64,000 bases of DNA, from contig JAJCYT010000012.1 in the NCBI GenBank assembly GCA_029262795.1, positions 62,001 to 126,000 of the forward strand. The letters are read 5' to 3'. A program made the translations under genes and the position numbers. Of this stretch, positions 51,070 to 59,531 are shown one piece after another; the stretch's first letter is position 1, and the number at the start of each line of letters is the position of its first letter. The DNA comes from Candidatus Fraserbacteria bacterium (lineage in GTDB: Bacteria; Bipolaricaulota; Bipolaricaulia; RBG-16-55-9; JAJCYT01). Below the pieces are notes generated by a model, which was not told the origin of the DNA, did no database searches, and saw only the letters and a list, made by a program, of their open reading frames with translations.

Positions 51070-52170
51070 CTACGAAAAAAGTTCGGTTCTAGGATGAAAC
51101 GTCACCCATGCAAACCAGAATGAAGGCAAGCCTGCAATTTCCTTTAATGTGGTTCCTGATAAAGAGCCACTCGTTGCAATCCCGTCAAATCGCCAGGTGC
51201 TGCCAGTTTGCTGATCTGTAAGCTCGCCTCCATTGAGGCTGAAACTTAAGATCTGGCCATTCACTTCACGCTCAAAGAATTTGATCTCATTGGAGATTGG
51301 ATCAACCACCACCAGGATGGACGTATTGCCCAGGGTGTCGTTGATCAGTTGGGTCGAAAGTAACGAGCTTTCCCGATAGGCTTTGGCTTGGCCTTGAATC
51401 GTAATGCCAACCACAATTTCACGATCCGGCAGGCGTTGATCTCGGTCTGCTTCACGTGAGGAATCGCGAGTGCCACTGGCAATTGATTCGTAAATGACCA
51501 GTTCTTCAATCGTCTCATTTGATCGACGTGAAGAGCTCAGCGCAGAGTCCACATAAATCAGGGAATCAGGATGTGCAGCCACCCAATCAGAATAGGGAAC
51601 AATATCGGCAGGCACACGATGCAACAATCCCGTTTCTCCAACAATGGGGCCTGCCAAGGCTTCGCCTGTAAATTGCTGCCACAATGATCCTGTGACATTA
51701 TCGTACATCACCAGATCGCGACTGAACAAACCTGCGGTGGCAAAGCTCAACACCTGGCCATCAATGGTGGGGCGTTCAAACACCACACCAGAGAAACAAA
51801 GCGGACAAAAGGAAACAGCCAATGGGGTTCCATTGAAATCGTCATTGAGCACGTGGAATCGGACAGGCGACAGGGTGGGCAAAGGATAGGCTTTGATCAC
51901 ACCGTTGAATTCAACACCCAATACCAATTCATCACTGCCCCATTTGCTGTTGGCCTGAGCCACGGTATCAAAGTCGGGCTGGTCCACAATGGTGTAGCCA
52001 CAGCCTGCACAAACGTTAAGTTTGGTCAAATCCAGTTCATTGAGAATATTGACACCATTGACCACAGAAATATTGCTGCTGGACGCCACATCTTCATGGT
52101 GGGCAAAGGCCAACCCTGCAAAGGCGGACACCAGAATGATCCAGGCTGATAAAAACTTGATTCCGTTCAT
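51070..52170 (-). CDS. DUF3179 domain protein, exported
   Basis: The 366-residue protein has a signal (MNGIKFLSAWIILVSAFAGL) and the DUF3179 pattern: DDFNGTPLAVSFCPLCFSGV near residue 120, NVTGSLWQQFTGEALAGP near residue 155 and the end FWFAWVTFHP. Two CxxC pairs (CAGCGY; CPLC) could bind metal. The ATG at 52170 follows GGAGG. The family is common in marine and environmental bacteria; its role is unknown. It is convergent with the BMC operon, only seven bases away. Confidence 0.85.
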   Translation of the reverse strand: MNGIKFLSAWIILVSAFAGLAFAHHEDVASSSNISVVNGVNILNELDLTKLNVCAGCGYTIVDQPDFDTVAQANSKWGSDELVLGVEFNGVIKAYPLPTLSPVRFHVLNDDFNGTPLAVSFCPLCFSGVVFERPTIDGQVLSFATAGLFSRDLVMYDNVTGSLWQQFTGEALAGPIVGETGLLHRVPADIVPYSDWVAAHPDSLIYVDSALSSSRRSNETIEELVIYESIASGTRDSSREADRDQRLPDREIVVGITIQGQAKAYRESSLLSTQLINDTLGNTSILVVVDPISNEIKFFEREVNGQILSFSLNGGELTDQQTGSTWRFDGIATSGSLSGTTLKEIAGLPSFWFAWVTFHPRTELFS

Positions 52171-52254
52171 CAAAACCTCCTAAAATCGTCCCGACCACAT
52201 TAAAATCTTTTTGCGTAGAAAAACTATAGAAGGGTGATCAAAACCAGGTGAACC

Positions 52255-52761
52255 ATGCAGATTAGACCCGAACAACCCAAAGATGAATCAGCCATTCGAG
52301 ATGTACTAACCCAAGCCTTTCATCCAAGCAAAGGCGAGTCATCGTTGGTTGATCAACTCCGCCAGCAGAATGCGTTCACCCTCTCGCTGGTCGCTGTGAT
52401 CGATGAAGTCATTGTCGGCCACCTGTTGTTCACCCCTGCTACGATTGTGCCTCAAACACCTATTGCTTTAGCCGCACTGGGGCCCGTGGCGGTGCTTCCT
52501 GCGTATCAAAGCCAGGGCATCGGCAGCCAATTGATCACATCAGGATTGAATACATGCCAAGAGCGAGGGTACGAAGCCGTGGCTGTGCTGGGCCATGCAG
52601 ACTATTACCCGCGCTTTGGTTTTGTGCCTTCAATAGAATTTGGGTTGAAGTGTGAGTGGGAAGTGCCTGAACCTGTATTTATGGTCAAGGAATTAAAACA
52701 TGGCATTTTAAGAAAGCAGGAAGGTGTGGTTAAATACCTTCCTGCTTTTTCAGAATTGTAA
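52255..52761 (+). CDS. GNAT family N-acetyltransferase, YhbS-like
   Basis: The 168-residue protein has the GNAT acetyl-CoA motif (LGPVAVLPAYQSQGIGSQL, residues about 75-93) and the C-terminal YYPRFGFVPSIEFGL of YhbS. The substrate may be a small amine or a protein. The gene's last codons form a 13-bp inverted repeat that looks like a terminator (52713-52748), so the 3' end of the message would depend on translation. Confidence 0.88.
   Translation: MQIRPEQPKDESAIRDVLTQAFHPSKGESSLVDQLRQQNAFTLSLVAVIDEVIVGHLLFTPATIVPQTPIALAALGPVAVLPAYQSQGIGSQLITSGLNTCQERGYEAVAVLGHADYYPRFGFVPSIEFGLKCEWEVPEPVFMVKELKHGILRKQEGVVKYLPAFSEL
52713..52748 (-). terminator. Terminator overlapping the end of the GNAT gene
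   Basis: AAAGCAGGAAGGT (52713-52725) pairs perfectly with 52736-52748 around 10 nt. It ends in TTTTT rightward and TTTCTT leftward. It lies 15 bp past the stop of the minus-strand gene 52764-53411, for which it is well placed. Rightward it would cut before the GNAT stop codon. Confidence 0.65.
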
Positions 52762-52763
52762 AA

Positions 52764-53411
52764 TTATTCTTCTATCTGAGCATTAATAATGCTTGTAATC
52801 AGCACCAACGCAGCAGCCTGCAAAGCATCGTAATCCACTTCTTCATTTTCGTTCGGAGATGTCGAGAAAACTTGAAGCAGTTCAGACCCCTGTGACCAGA
52901 AAATATTGATCTGCCGTGCATCTTCATCAATATACTGCATCATCGTATAGCCTAAATAGTCAAAGGAAGTGAGGGTGTTTCCCAAAGAAACAATGGCCAA
53001 GGCAATCTCAATTTGATCAGGTTCGTCAAAAAAGTAAAGCATTGAAGTCAACCGGAACACTTCCCCAAAAAATGGAGAGGTTTCTGTTGGTGAAAACGTG
53101 TTTAGGGTCGAATATTGTTCGCCATCAAAAATGGGGTCCAATCGTTCAACCTGACTCAACATTTCAAAGCCAATCACTTCATCGGCCAACACCTTCAGGC
53201 GCAAATCAGGATTGTACGTCGGCTCAGGTATGGTTTCGGTGTTTGTTTCAATTTCGGTGGTGATGGTTGTGTTTGACGTTGGCTCCACCGGTTTTTCTAT
53301 TTCAGTGGGTGTGCCAATAGATGAAAAATCATTCAGGCTGCTAAAAAAGACGATGCCGCCCAACAGCATGGCCGCAATGCCCAAAATCAATGCAATCGTT
53401 TTAAGGTCCAT
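52764..53411 (-). CDS. Membrane-anchored hypothetical protein
   Basis: The 215-residue protein has an N-terminal membrane helix (IALILGIAAMLLGGIVFFSS) and a Thr/Pro/Glu-rich linker (EIEKPVEPTSNTTITTEIET), then a soluble domain (VIGFEMLSQVERLDPIFDGE; YLGYTMMQYIDEDARQINIF). No family is recognised. The anchor and linker point to a periplasmic domain tethered to the inner membrane. It is monocistronic. Confidence 0.6.
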   Translation of the reverse strand: MDLKTIALILGIAAMLLGGIVFFSSLNDFSSIGTPTEIEKPVEPTSNTTITTEIETNTETIPEPTYNPDLRLKVLADEVIGFEMLSQVERLDPIFDGEQYSTLNTFSPTETSPFFGEVFRLTSMLYFFDEPDQIEIALAIVSLGNTLTSFDYLGYTMMQYIDEDARQINIFWSQGSELLQVFSTSPNENEEVDYDALQAAALVLITSIINAQIEE

Positions 53412-53527
53412 AAATGTCCTCCCTGTATTTTACGTTGTAGCGCCCTCACCCCCCACTGTCAAGGTTTTTTCCGTTTGTCCATAGTTTTTCCATTTGGCCA
53501 TAGATAGTTGCTTGTTCCCATGTATAG

Positions 53528-53751
53528 ATATTCTATTGGCTTATACTTTGTTCTGGTTGATTCTTTTCTTCGCTCAAAACACTGTCATTGAGAAAGAACA
53601 TTCCCTCATATGCCGGCGGTCGCCATGTAAAACATTCTATATGCTCAAACTTTGTTCTAACTGATTTTTCTTGATTCAAATCATTGACATTGAGCAAGGA
53701 TATTCTCTCATATGTCGGCGGTCGCCATAAAAAACTGTCGGCGGTCGCCAT
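53528..53751. repeat. Tandem direct repeat of about 100 bp
   Basis: Two imperfect copies run 53528-53626 and 53632-53728. Each has ACTTTGTTCT, a middle with GACATTGAG or GTCATTGAG, and CTCATATG followed by a G(C/T)CGGCGGTCGCCAT end. A third copy of the GTCGGCGGTCGCCAT end stands alone at 53737-53751. The rest of the 420-bp gap before pntAA has no gene. A minus-strand frame across the repeat (53533-53943) only reflects the repetition. Confidence 0.65.
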
Positions 53752-53832
53752 GACAAGTTGATTGATGTCGGGTTTGGGATTATAAAGGGGAATTGTCGAA
53801 CAAATTGATTTAGTTTGCGTGGAGGCTATCGC

Positions 53833-54963
53833 GTGAAAATTGCTGTTTCCAACGAAATAAATACCCTTGAACGTCGCGTTGCACTCGATCCAGATCGTGT
53901 CCAACGGCTCAGTAAAAGCGGGTTTGACATTTTGGTTGAACAAGGCGCGGGAGAAGGTGCCGCCTCATCCGATCAGCTTTATCAGGATGCAGGTGCCACC
54001 ATCGTCGGATCCAAACAGGATTTGTTTCAGCAGGCGGACGTGATCCTCAAGCTAAACAAGCCTTCTGTTGAAGAAGTGGACCTTTATAAAGAAAACACCA
54101 CACTCATCAGTTTTCTCGATCCATTAACGGATCACGATCTGGTCAAAAAATTGCGCGACAAAAACATCACCAGCTTCAGCATGGAACTGGTGCCCCGTAT
54201 CGCTCGCGCTCAGAAAATGGATGCCCTTTCTTCAATGAGTTCCTTGGCAGGATACAAAGCTGTGTTGATTGCGGCAGATGCCTTGCCAAAATATTTTCCA
54301 ATGCTGATCACAGCGGCTGGCACCATTGCACCATCCAAAGTGCTGGTGTTGGGGGCCGGTGTTGCAGGACTGCAAGCCATTGCCACAGCGCGACGTTTGG
54401 GAGCAATTGTGTCTGCTTATGATGTTCGTCCTGCTGTTAAAGAACAGGTCGAAAGTTTGGGCGGCAATTTCCTAGAAGTTGACTTGGGCGAGGACACCGA
54501 AACCGAAGGTGGTTATGCCAAAGCCCTGTCTGAAGAAGCTCAACGAAAAGGACAGGAAATGATTCACGATCACGTCAAAGGCATTGATGTGGTCATCACC
54601 ACCGCGTTGATTCCCGGCAGAGCTGCGCCGGAACTGATCACGGAAGACATGGTCAAGGACATGCCGGCAGGTTCAGTCATCGTCGATTTGGCTGCTGAAG
54701 CAGGCGGCAATTGCAAACTGACCAAAGCAGGCGAAATCGTGGTTGAACATGGTGTGAGTATTCATGGACCACTTAATCTGGCCAGCACGATGTCAGTCCA
54801 TGCCAGTCAATTATACGCACGAAACATCATTGCCTTGTTTGAGCATTTGGTTGAAGAAGGCAAATTGAATCTCGATTTTGAAGACGAAATCACCCAGGGA
54901 GCTTGCATCACGCACCAGGGCAATATTATCAACGAACGAGTGAAATCTCTGGTAGATGCATAA
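53833..54963 (+). CDS. pntAA: NAD(P) transhydrogenase subunit alpha part 1
   Basis: The 376-residue soluble domain I of proton-translocating transhydrogenase binds NAD(H). It starts VKIAVSNEINTLERRVALDP and has the Rossmann motif VLGAGVAGLQAIATARRLGA near residue 175, and STMSVHASQLYARN near the end. GTG at 53833 follows GGAGG by seven bases. The subunit alpha is split into two genes as in alphaproteobacteria-type enzymes. With PntAB and PntB it transfers hydride from NADH to NADP+ driven by the proton gradient. Confidence 0.95.
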   Translation: MKIAVSNEINTLERRVALDPDRVQRLSKSGFDILVEQGAGEGAASSDQLYQDAGATIVGSKQDLFQQADVILKLNKPSVEEVDLYKENTTLISFLDPLTDHDLVKKLRDKNITSFSMELVPRIARAQKMDALSSMSSLAGYKAVLIAADALPKYFPMLITAAGTIAPSKVLVLGAGVAGLQAIATARRLGAIVSAYDVRPAVKEQVESLGGNFLEVDLGEDTETEGGYAKALSEEAQRKGQEMIHDHVKGIDVVITTALIPGRAAPELITEDMVKDMPAGSVIVDLAAEAGGNCKLTKAGEIVVEHGVSIHGPLNLASTMSVHASQLYARNIIALFEHLVEEGKLNLDFEDEITQGACITHQGNIINERVKSLVDA

Positions 54964-54974
54964 GGAGGGACGGC

Positions 54975-55253
54975 ATGTTTGATTTGGACAATCTGTTTAT
55001 TTTTGCATTGGCCGTGCTCATTGGATTTGAAGTTATCACCAAAGTGCCACCCACGTTGCACACACCGTTGATGTCCGGCTCAAACGCCATTTCGGGCATC
55101 ACACTGATTGGGGCAATTTTGGTGGTCAACGATTTGCCCCTGGAATTGGGCAGCATTTTAGGCTTTATCGCCATTGTATTGGCAACCATCAATGTGGTGG
55201 GAGGGTTTGCGGTGACTGATCGCATGTTAAACATGTTCAAGTCATCCAAATAA
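54975..55253 (+). CDS. pntAB: NAD(P) transhydrogenase subunit alpha part 2
   Basis: The 92-residue membrane subunit has three predicted helices, including FIFALAVLIGFEVITKVPPT and LPLELGSILGFIAIVLATIN, and the conserved GSNAISGITLIGAILV. The ATG at 54975 follows AAGGAGGG; the longer frame start at 54903 is inside pntAA. It forms the first half of the proton channel. It sits between pntAA (11 bp) and pntB (3 bp). Confidence 0.95.
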   Translation: MFDLDNLFIFALAVLIGFEVITKVPPTLHTPLMSGSNAISGITLIGAILVVNDLPLELGSILGFIAIVLATINVVGGFAVTDRMLNMFKSSK

Positions 55254-55256
55254 AAT

Positions 55257-56654
55257 ATGGACTTTGAAATTCTTCGTAATTTTACGTATTTGATTGCTTC
55301 TGGCCTGTTTATCTTTGGCCTGAAGTTGCTGAGTAAACCGGCCACTGCCTCCAAAGGCAACCGCTTGGCCGCACTTGGGATGCTGCTTGCCATCATCATT
55401 ACGATGGTGGATCGAGAAATCCTGACCATTCCCATCATCCTGGTTGGTATGGCAGTCGGCGGCATCATCGGCATCATCGCCGCGCGCCGAATCCAAATGA
55501 CCGCTATGCCGCAAATGGTGGGTGTGTTCAACGGATTGGGCGGCGGCGCTTCCGCTTTGGTGGCCATGGCGGAGTTTGTAAACCCGCAAGTGACATTTGC
55601 CAGCACGGACGGCTACATCTATCTGGGTACCATCATCCTCAGTAGTTTTATTGGGATGGTCACCCTGTCCGGCAGCTTTATTGCCTTGGGAAAACTTCAA
55701 GGATTTGTGACCAGCAAGCCTGTCGCACTGCCGATGCAGCAGATCGTTGATATTGTTCTGATTTTGGGCATCGTGGGGCTGGGCTTTGTTGCGGCCAATC
55801 CGGGCAGTGAGTGGGCTTTTTATGGCATCATTGCCATTGCGTTAATTCTAGGCGTCGTGCTTGTGATGCCCATCGGTGGGGCCGACATGCCCGTTGTGAT
55901 TTCACTGCTGAACTCTTACAGCGGCTTGGCCGCTTCAGCCACAGGATTTGTGTTGGGCAACAAGGGGCTGATTATCAGTGGTGCATTGGTCGGGGCATCG
56001 GGTTTAATTTTGACCAGCATCATGTGCAAGGCCATGAATCGGTCGTTGCTTAATGTGATGTTTGCCGGTGTGGGTGGAGATGTTGCAGCCAGCGGTGCAA
56101 CCGCACAAGACAACTCTGGGAAGTCGATTCGTGAAATTTCCGGCGACGATGCAGCTGTGGTCATGGCCAATGCACAAACGGTGATCATCGCACCAGGTTA
56201 TGGTTTGGCTGTCGCTCAAGCGCAGCATGAAGTCAGCGAGTTGGCCAACCAGCTGAAATCACGCGGTGTAGACGTAAAATACGCCGTTCATCCTGTGGCA
56301 GGGCGAATGCCGGGCCATATGAATGTGTTGTTGGCTGAGGCCAATGTGCCCTATGACCAGCTCTACGACATGGACGATATCAACCGTGAGTTTGATAACA
56401 CGGATGTGGTCCTCATCATCGGCGCAAATGACGTGGTGAATCCTGCGGCCCGACATGATAAAAACAGCCCCATTTATGGGATGCCCATTTTGGATGTTGA
56501 TAAGGCAAGAACCGTCATTGTCAACAAACGCAGCATGAATCCAGGCTTTGCAGGGATCGAAAACGAACTCTTCTTTGCCGACAACACCTTTATGTTGTTT
56601 GGCGATGCCAAGGCCGCCATGGCACAATTAAACAAAGAGATTGTTGACGTTTAA
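55257..56654 (+). CDS. pntB: NAD(P) transhydrogenase subunit beta
   Basis: The 465-residue subunit has about nine membrane helices (residues 1-275) and a C-terminal NADP(H) domain (VIIAPGYGLAVAQAQHEVSE near residue 310, KYAVHPVAGRMPGHMNVLLA, IIGANDVVNP and NKRSMNPGFAG). The start has no ribosome site and lies three bases after the pntAB stop, so translation is probably coupled. The enzyme supplies NADPH. Confidence 0.96.
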   Translation: MDFEILRNFTYLIASGLFIFGLKLLSKPATASKGNRLAALGMLLAIIITMVDREILTIPIILVGMAVGGIIGIIAARRIQMTAMPQMVGVFNGLGGGASALVAMAEFVNPQVTFASTDGYIYLGTIILSSFIGMVTLSGSFIALGKLQGFVTSKPVALPMQQIVDIVLILGIVGLGFVAANPGSEWAFYGIIAIALILGVVLVMPIGGADMPVVISLLNSYSGLAASATGFVLGNKGLIISGALVGASGLILTSIMCKAMNRSLLNVMFAGVGGDVAASGATAQDNSGKSIREISGDDAAVVMANAQTVIIAPGYGLAVAQAQHEVSELANQLKSRGVDVKYAVHPVAGRMPGHMNVLLAEANVPYDQLYDMDDINREFDNTDVVLIIGANDVVNPAARHDKNSPIYGMPILDVDKARTVIVNKRSMNPGFAGIENELFFADNTFMLFGDAKAAMAQLNKEIVDV

Positions 56655-56726
56655 TGAAAGGCCATGAATGACTCACAATGCTTTGGCTAAACTGATGCCT
56701 GTGGTGGTTGTGTCTGTGTTGGGCCA

Positions 56727-57452
56727 ATGAGCAATCTGGTTAGCACCGAAGGCTATGTGCTCAGGATTGTTCCGTTTCAAGACAATGACCTTATTTTGAC
56801 CGCTCTCACTGTGGATTTAGGGAAAATTGCAATGTTTGTCAAAGGCGCAAGGCGGCCACGCAGTCGATACGGGCCGGAGATTGATCTTTTATCTTACAGC
56901 GAATTTATCATCCTCAACGGCAAAAACATCAAGCCCTTGCGCGAAGCCACGCTGAAAGAATATTTTCCTCGTTTAAAAGAAAACTATGACCATTTAACCT
57001 CTGCACTCCACAGCGCAAAATTATTGTCCCATCTAATTCGTGACGATCAAAAAGACCTCAATAGCATAAGGTTGTTTTCAGCCTTGCTGCATACCCTGAA
57101 TCAGGAAGAAACACAAGTCGCATTGTTTGAGCTGGCTTACAAACTTAGATTGCTTGACAATTTTGGCATTGCGCCTCAATTGGATCGCTGTGCCGGTTGT
57201 GGACAGGAAAGTGCTCGATGGTGGTTTTCGCTGGATCGTGGCGGTGTGGTGTGCGGCAACTGCCAATCGGCCAGTGACATTCAGCTTAAATCAGGCATTG
57301 CTCAAAGCCTCAACGCGCTGCGAACGATGTCTTGGGACAAGTTGGACAGACTTCGATTAAGTGTCAAAGAAATGCTGTTTGGAAATAAATTACTGGATCA
57401 ATTCATGGCCTATCATGTTCAGGGTGTCCCCTCCAAGGCCAAGCAGAAATAA
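56727..57452 (+). CDS. recO: DNA repair protein RecO
   Basis: The 241-residue protein has an N-terminal OB fold (STEGYVLRIVPFQDNDLILT; GKIAMFVKGARRPRSRYGPE) and a C-terminal helical part with a zinc ribbon C-x-x-C pair (CAGCG and CGNC, residues about 153-180). RecO loads RecA on SSB-coated DNA in the RecFOR pathway. A 20-codon frame just upstream (56667-56729) overlaps its start and may only be a coupling element. Confidence 0.92.
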   Translation: MSNLVSTEGYVLRIVPFQDNDLILTALTVDLGKIAMFVKGARRPRSRYGPEIDLLSYSEFIILNGKNIKPLREATLKEYFPRLKENYDHLTSALHSAKLLSHLIRDDQKDLNSIRLFSALLHTLNQEETQVALFELAYKLRLLDNFGIAPQLDRCAGCGQESARWWFSLDRGGVVCGNCQSASDIQLKSGIAQSLNALRTMSWDKLDRLRLSVKEMLFGNKLLDQFMAYHVQGVPSKAKQK

Positions 57453-57548
57453 GCTGAAAACCGCCCCCATTGCGGAAGCGATTCTCAATTCATTATAAAA
57501 TTCAGAAATAAAAGACAAGTGCTTAACGTGGTGTAAAAATCGAAAAAT

Positions 57549-57644
57549 TTACATGTTTTCGAAATAACCACCCAGGCGCATCAAGAGGATCGCCACACCT
57601 GCTGCAATCAACAGATTACCAATCGCAGTTAACAAATCACCCAT
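57549..57644 (-). CDS. 31-residue membrane peptide
   Basis: The minus-strand frame encodes MGDLLTAIGNLLIAAGVAIL, then LMRLGGYFENM. Residues 5-22 form one amphipathic-to-hydrophobic helix. GAGGAGGTGAAC before the ATG is almost the full anti-Shine-Dalgarno complement, and a perfect consensus promoter lies 95 bp upstream. Such small membrane peptides can be toxins or stabilisers of membrane complexes. No homology is recognised and no antitoxin RNA is seen. Confidence 0.6.
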   Translation of the reverse strand: MGDLLTAIGNLLIAAGVAILLMRLGGYFENM

Positions 57645-57738
57645 GAAAGTTCACCTCCTCTACTCCAAAGAAACACTCGGTTAGAATTCTTGCGAAAAAC
57701 GACCCAAAAAACCAAGGCCGCACGTCACCATGCCAAGG

Positions 57739-57767
57739 ATTATAGGTCCAAATAAAAAAATTGTCAA
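57739..57767 (-). promoter_or_regulatory. Perfect consensus sigma-70 promoter
   Basis: On the minus strand TTGACA (57767-57762), exactly 17 bp, and TATAAT (57744-57739) match the consensus without a mismatch. The transcript would begin near 57732 and carry an 88-nt leader before the 31-residue peptide. It is the strongest promoter-like sequence in the window. Confidence 0.75.
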
Positions 57768-57915
57768 ACTGATTGTTGCCTTCCTTTCAAGCTTTTAGAA
57801 ACCTCTTTGCAGGCAGCCTGTCTGCTGGCTATAGAAGAGACTCGCCGGCATCAGAAAATTTGGCTTGATCCCCCCTCCGTTGGGAGATATCATTACGGGC
57901 AACGAGGTGAGTGGT

Positions 57916-58302
57916 ATGAAATTTTCATTATTGACGCCTGAAGGCGAACTTTACAGCGCCGATGTCGATGAAGTCTCCGCCCAGGGCATTGAAGGCGAAT
58001 TGGGCATCCTGGCCGATCACATTCCCCTGGTCACGGCTTTGGAAGTTGCCCCATTAAAAATTATTTCTAATGGCCAGGAAACCCGCTTTGCGGTGTACGG
58101 CGGCATGTTGCAAATCACACCAGATAAAATCACTGTGCTGGCTGACAATGCCGAATTGCCGAATCAAATTAACAAACAATCGGCAATGTCCCGTCGAGAT
58201 CAACTTCAAGCCCAAATGGGTCGATCTCACGACGCCGAAGAAATTGAATCGCTGAAACACGAGCTGGAAACAGTCGAAGTTCAAATTGAGGTTGCACCAT
58301 AA
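57916..58302 (+). CDS. atpC: F-type ATP synthase epsilon subunit
   Basis: The 128-residue subunit has the epsilon beta-sandwich (KFSLLTPEGELYSADVDEVS; GELGILADHIPLVTALEV; TRFAVYGGMLQI; KITVLADNAE) and a C-terminal helical hairpin. The ATG at 57916 follows GAGGTGA. No other ATP synthase gene is in the window: the usual atpD partner is missing and recO precedes. It may be displaced from the main operon. Its stop overlaps the likely start of fabF. Confidence 0.88.
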   Translation: MKFSLLTPEGELYSADVDEVSAQGIEGELGILADHIPLVTALEVAPLKIISNGQETRFAVYGGMLQITPDKITVLADNAELPNQINKQSAMSRRDQLQAQMGRSHDAEEIESLKHELETVEVQIEVAP

Positions 58303-59531
58303 CAACCAAGAAGGTGGTCATCACTGGATTGGGCGTTCTTAGTTCCATTGGTACGGGAAAACGTGCTTTTTGGGATGCCCTTAAGGCGGGCACTTCGGGC
58401 ACCTGTCGTGTGGATGGCTTCATTGACTTGGAAGGCGTTGGCTCAAAAGTGGGCGGTGCCATCCTGGATTTTGACCCCACTAACTATATGGAAAAACGCA
58501 AAGTGCGTCGTGTCGGGCGAGCGTCTCAGTTTGCACTGGCAGCCTTGAAAAACGGCCTGGAAGACGCGCAGTTGGACCTGGATGGTGTGGAAAAAACCCG
58601 CATGGGTGTCATCATGGGCACGGGTATTGGGGCCGTTGAAGCCATTTTGGAAAACCATTTGGCCATGTTGGAAAAAGGGCCGCGTCGTGTGAGCCCCTTC
58701 TTTATTACCAAATATATGCCCAACGATATCGTGGCCGAAATCTCCCTGGCCACCGGTGCAAAAGGTCCGAACTTTGGTTCTGTCTCCGCCTGCGCCAGTT
58801 CTGCTCAGGCCATCGGAACAGCAGCCGATTTCATCAAATTGGGCTATGCTGATATCATGATTGCTGGTGGGGCCGAAGCCACCATGCTTCCCTTAACCTA
58901 TGCCGGTTTTGATCAAATTCGCGCAATGTCCCGTCGCAATGATGAGCCTGAAAAAGCTTCACGACCTTTCGATGCGCAACGCGATGGGTTTGTGATGGGC
59001 GAAGGTGCAGGCCTGTTGTTTTTGGAAAGTGAAGAACATGCCAAAGCCAGAGGCGCCCACATTTATGCCGAAATGTCCGGCTATGGGCAAACGGCCGATG
59101 CACACCACATCACTGAGCCTGCGCCCAATGGCGAAGGTGCTCAGCGTTCGATGAAACTGGCTTTGGAATTGTCTGGTCTTACACCAAACCAAGTAAATTA
59201 TATCAACGCGCACGGTACCGCGACCCAATTAAATGACAAAAACGAAACAGCCGCCATTAAAGCGGTGTTCTCCACCCCGCCACCGGTCAGCTCAACCAAA
59301 TCACAAATCGGTCACTTGCTCGGTGCCGCAGGCGCAATGGAAGCCATCGCAACCATGATGGCATTTGAAGAAAACATGCTGCCGCCCACCATCAATTACG
59401 AAAATCCAGACCCAGAGTGTGATCTGGACGTGATCCCCAACAAAGCGCGCCAAGCCCAAGTTGATGTGGCGTTGTCGAATGTATTCGGCTTTGGCGGTCA
59501 CAATGTGACCTTGGCATTTAAGCGCTTTTAG
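58299..59531 (+). CDS. fabF: Beta-ketoacyl-ACP synthase II, probable ATA start
   Basis: The 410-residue condensing enzyme extends fatty acids from malonyl-ACP. The triad is visible: Cys in SVSACASSAQA near residue 165, His in NAHGTATQLND near residue 305 and His in SQIGHLLGAAGA near residue 340. The family N-terminus M-T-x-K-x-V-V-I-T-G-L-G appears only if translation starts at ATA (58299), read as I/M-T-T-K-K-V-V-I-T-G-L-G. TGAGGT lies six bases before it. The GTG at 58314 would drop five residues and has no ribosome site. AUA initiation is rare, so this is a prediction. Confidence 0.93.
   Translation: MTTKKVVITGLGVLSSIGTGKRAFWDALKAGTSGTCRVDGFIDLEGVGSKVGGAILDFDPTNYMEKRKVRRVGRASQFALAALKNGLEDAQLDLDGVEKTRMGVIMGTGIGAVEAILENHLAMLEKGPRRVSPFFITKYMPNDIVAEISLATGAKGPNFGSVSACASSAQAIGTAADFIKLGYADIMIAGGAEATMLPLTYAGFDQIRAMSRRNDEPEKASRPFDAQRDGFVMGEGAGLLFLESEEHAKARGAHIYAEMSGYGQTADAHHITEPAPNGEGAQRSMKLALELSGLTPNQVNYINAHGTATQLNDKNETAAIKAVFSTPPPVSSTKSQIGHLLGAAGAMEAIATMMAFEENMLPPTINYENPDPECDLDVIPNKARQAQVDVALSNVFGFGGHNVTLAFKRF

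Noticed and set aside
53533-53943. Minus-strand 136-residue frame with WRPP(T/A)YE repeats
   Set aside because: It spans the intergenic direct repeat and the start of pntAA, and its protein repeats only mirror the DNA repeat.
56667-56729. 20-codon frame MTHNALAKLMPV between pntB and recO
   Set aside because: No clear ribosome site or homology; it could be a coupling element for recO but is too short to call.
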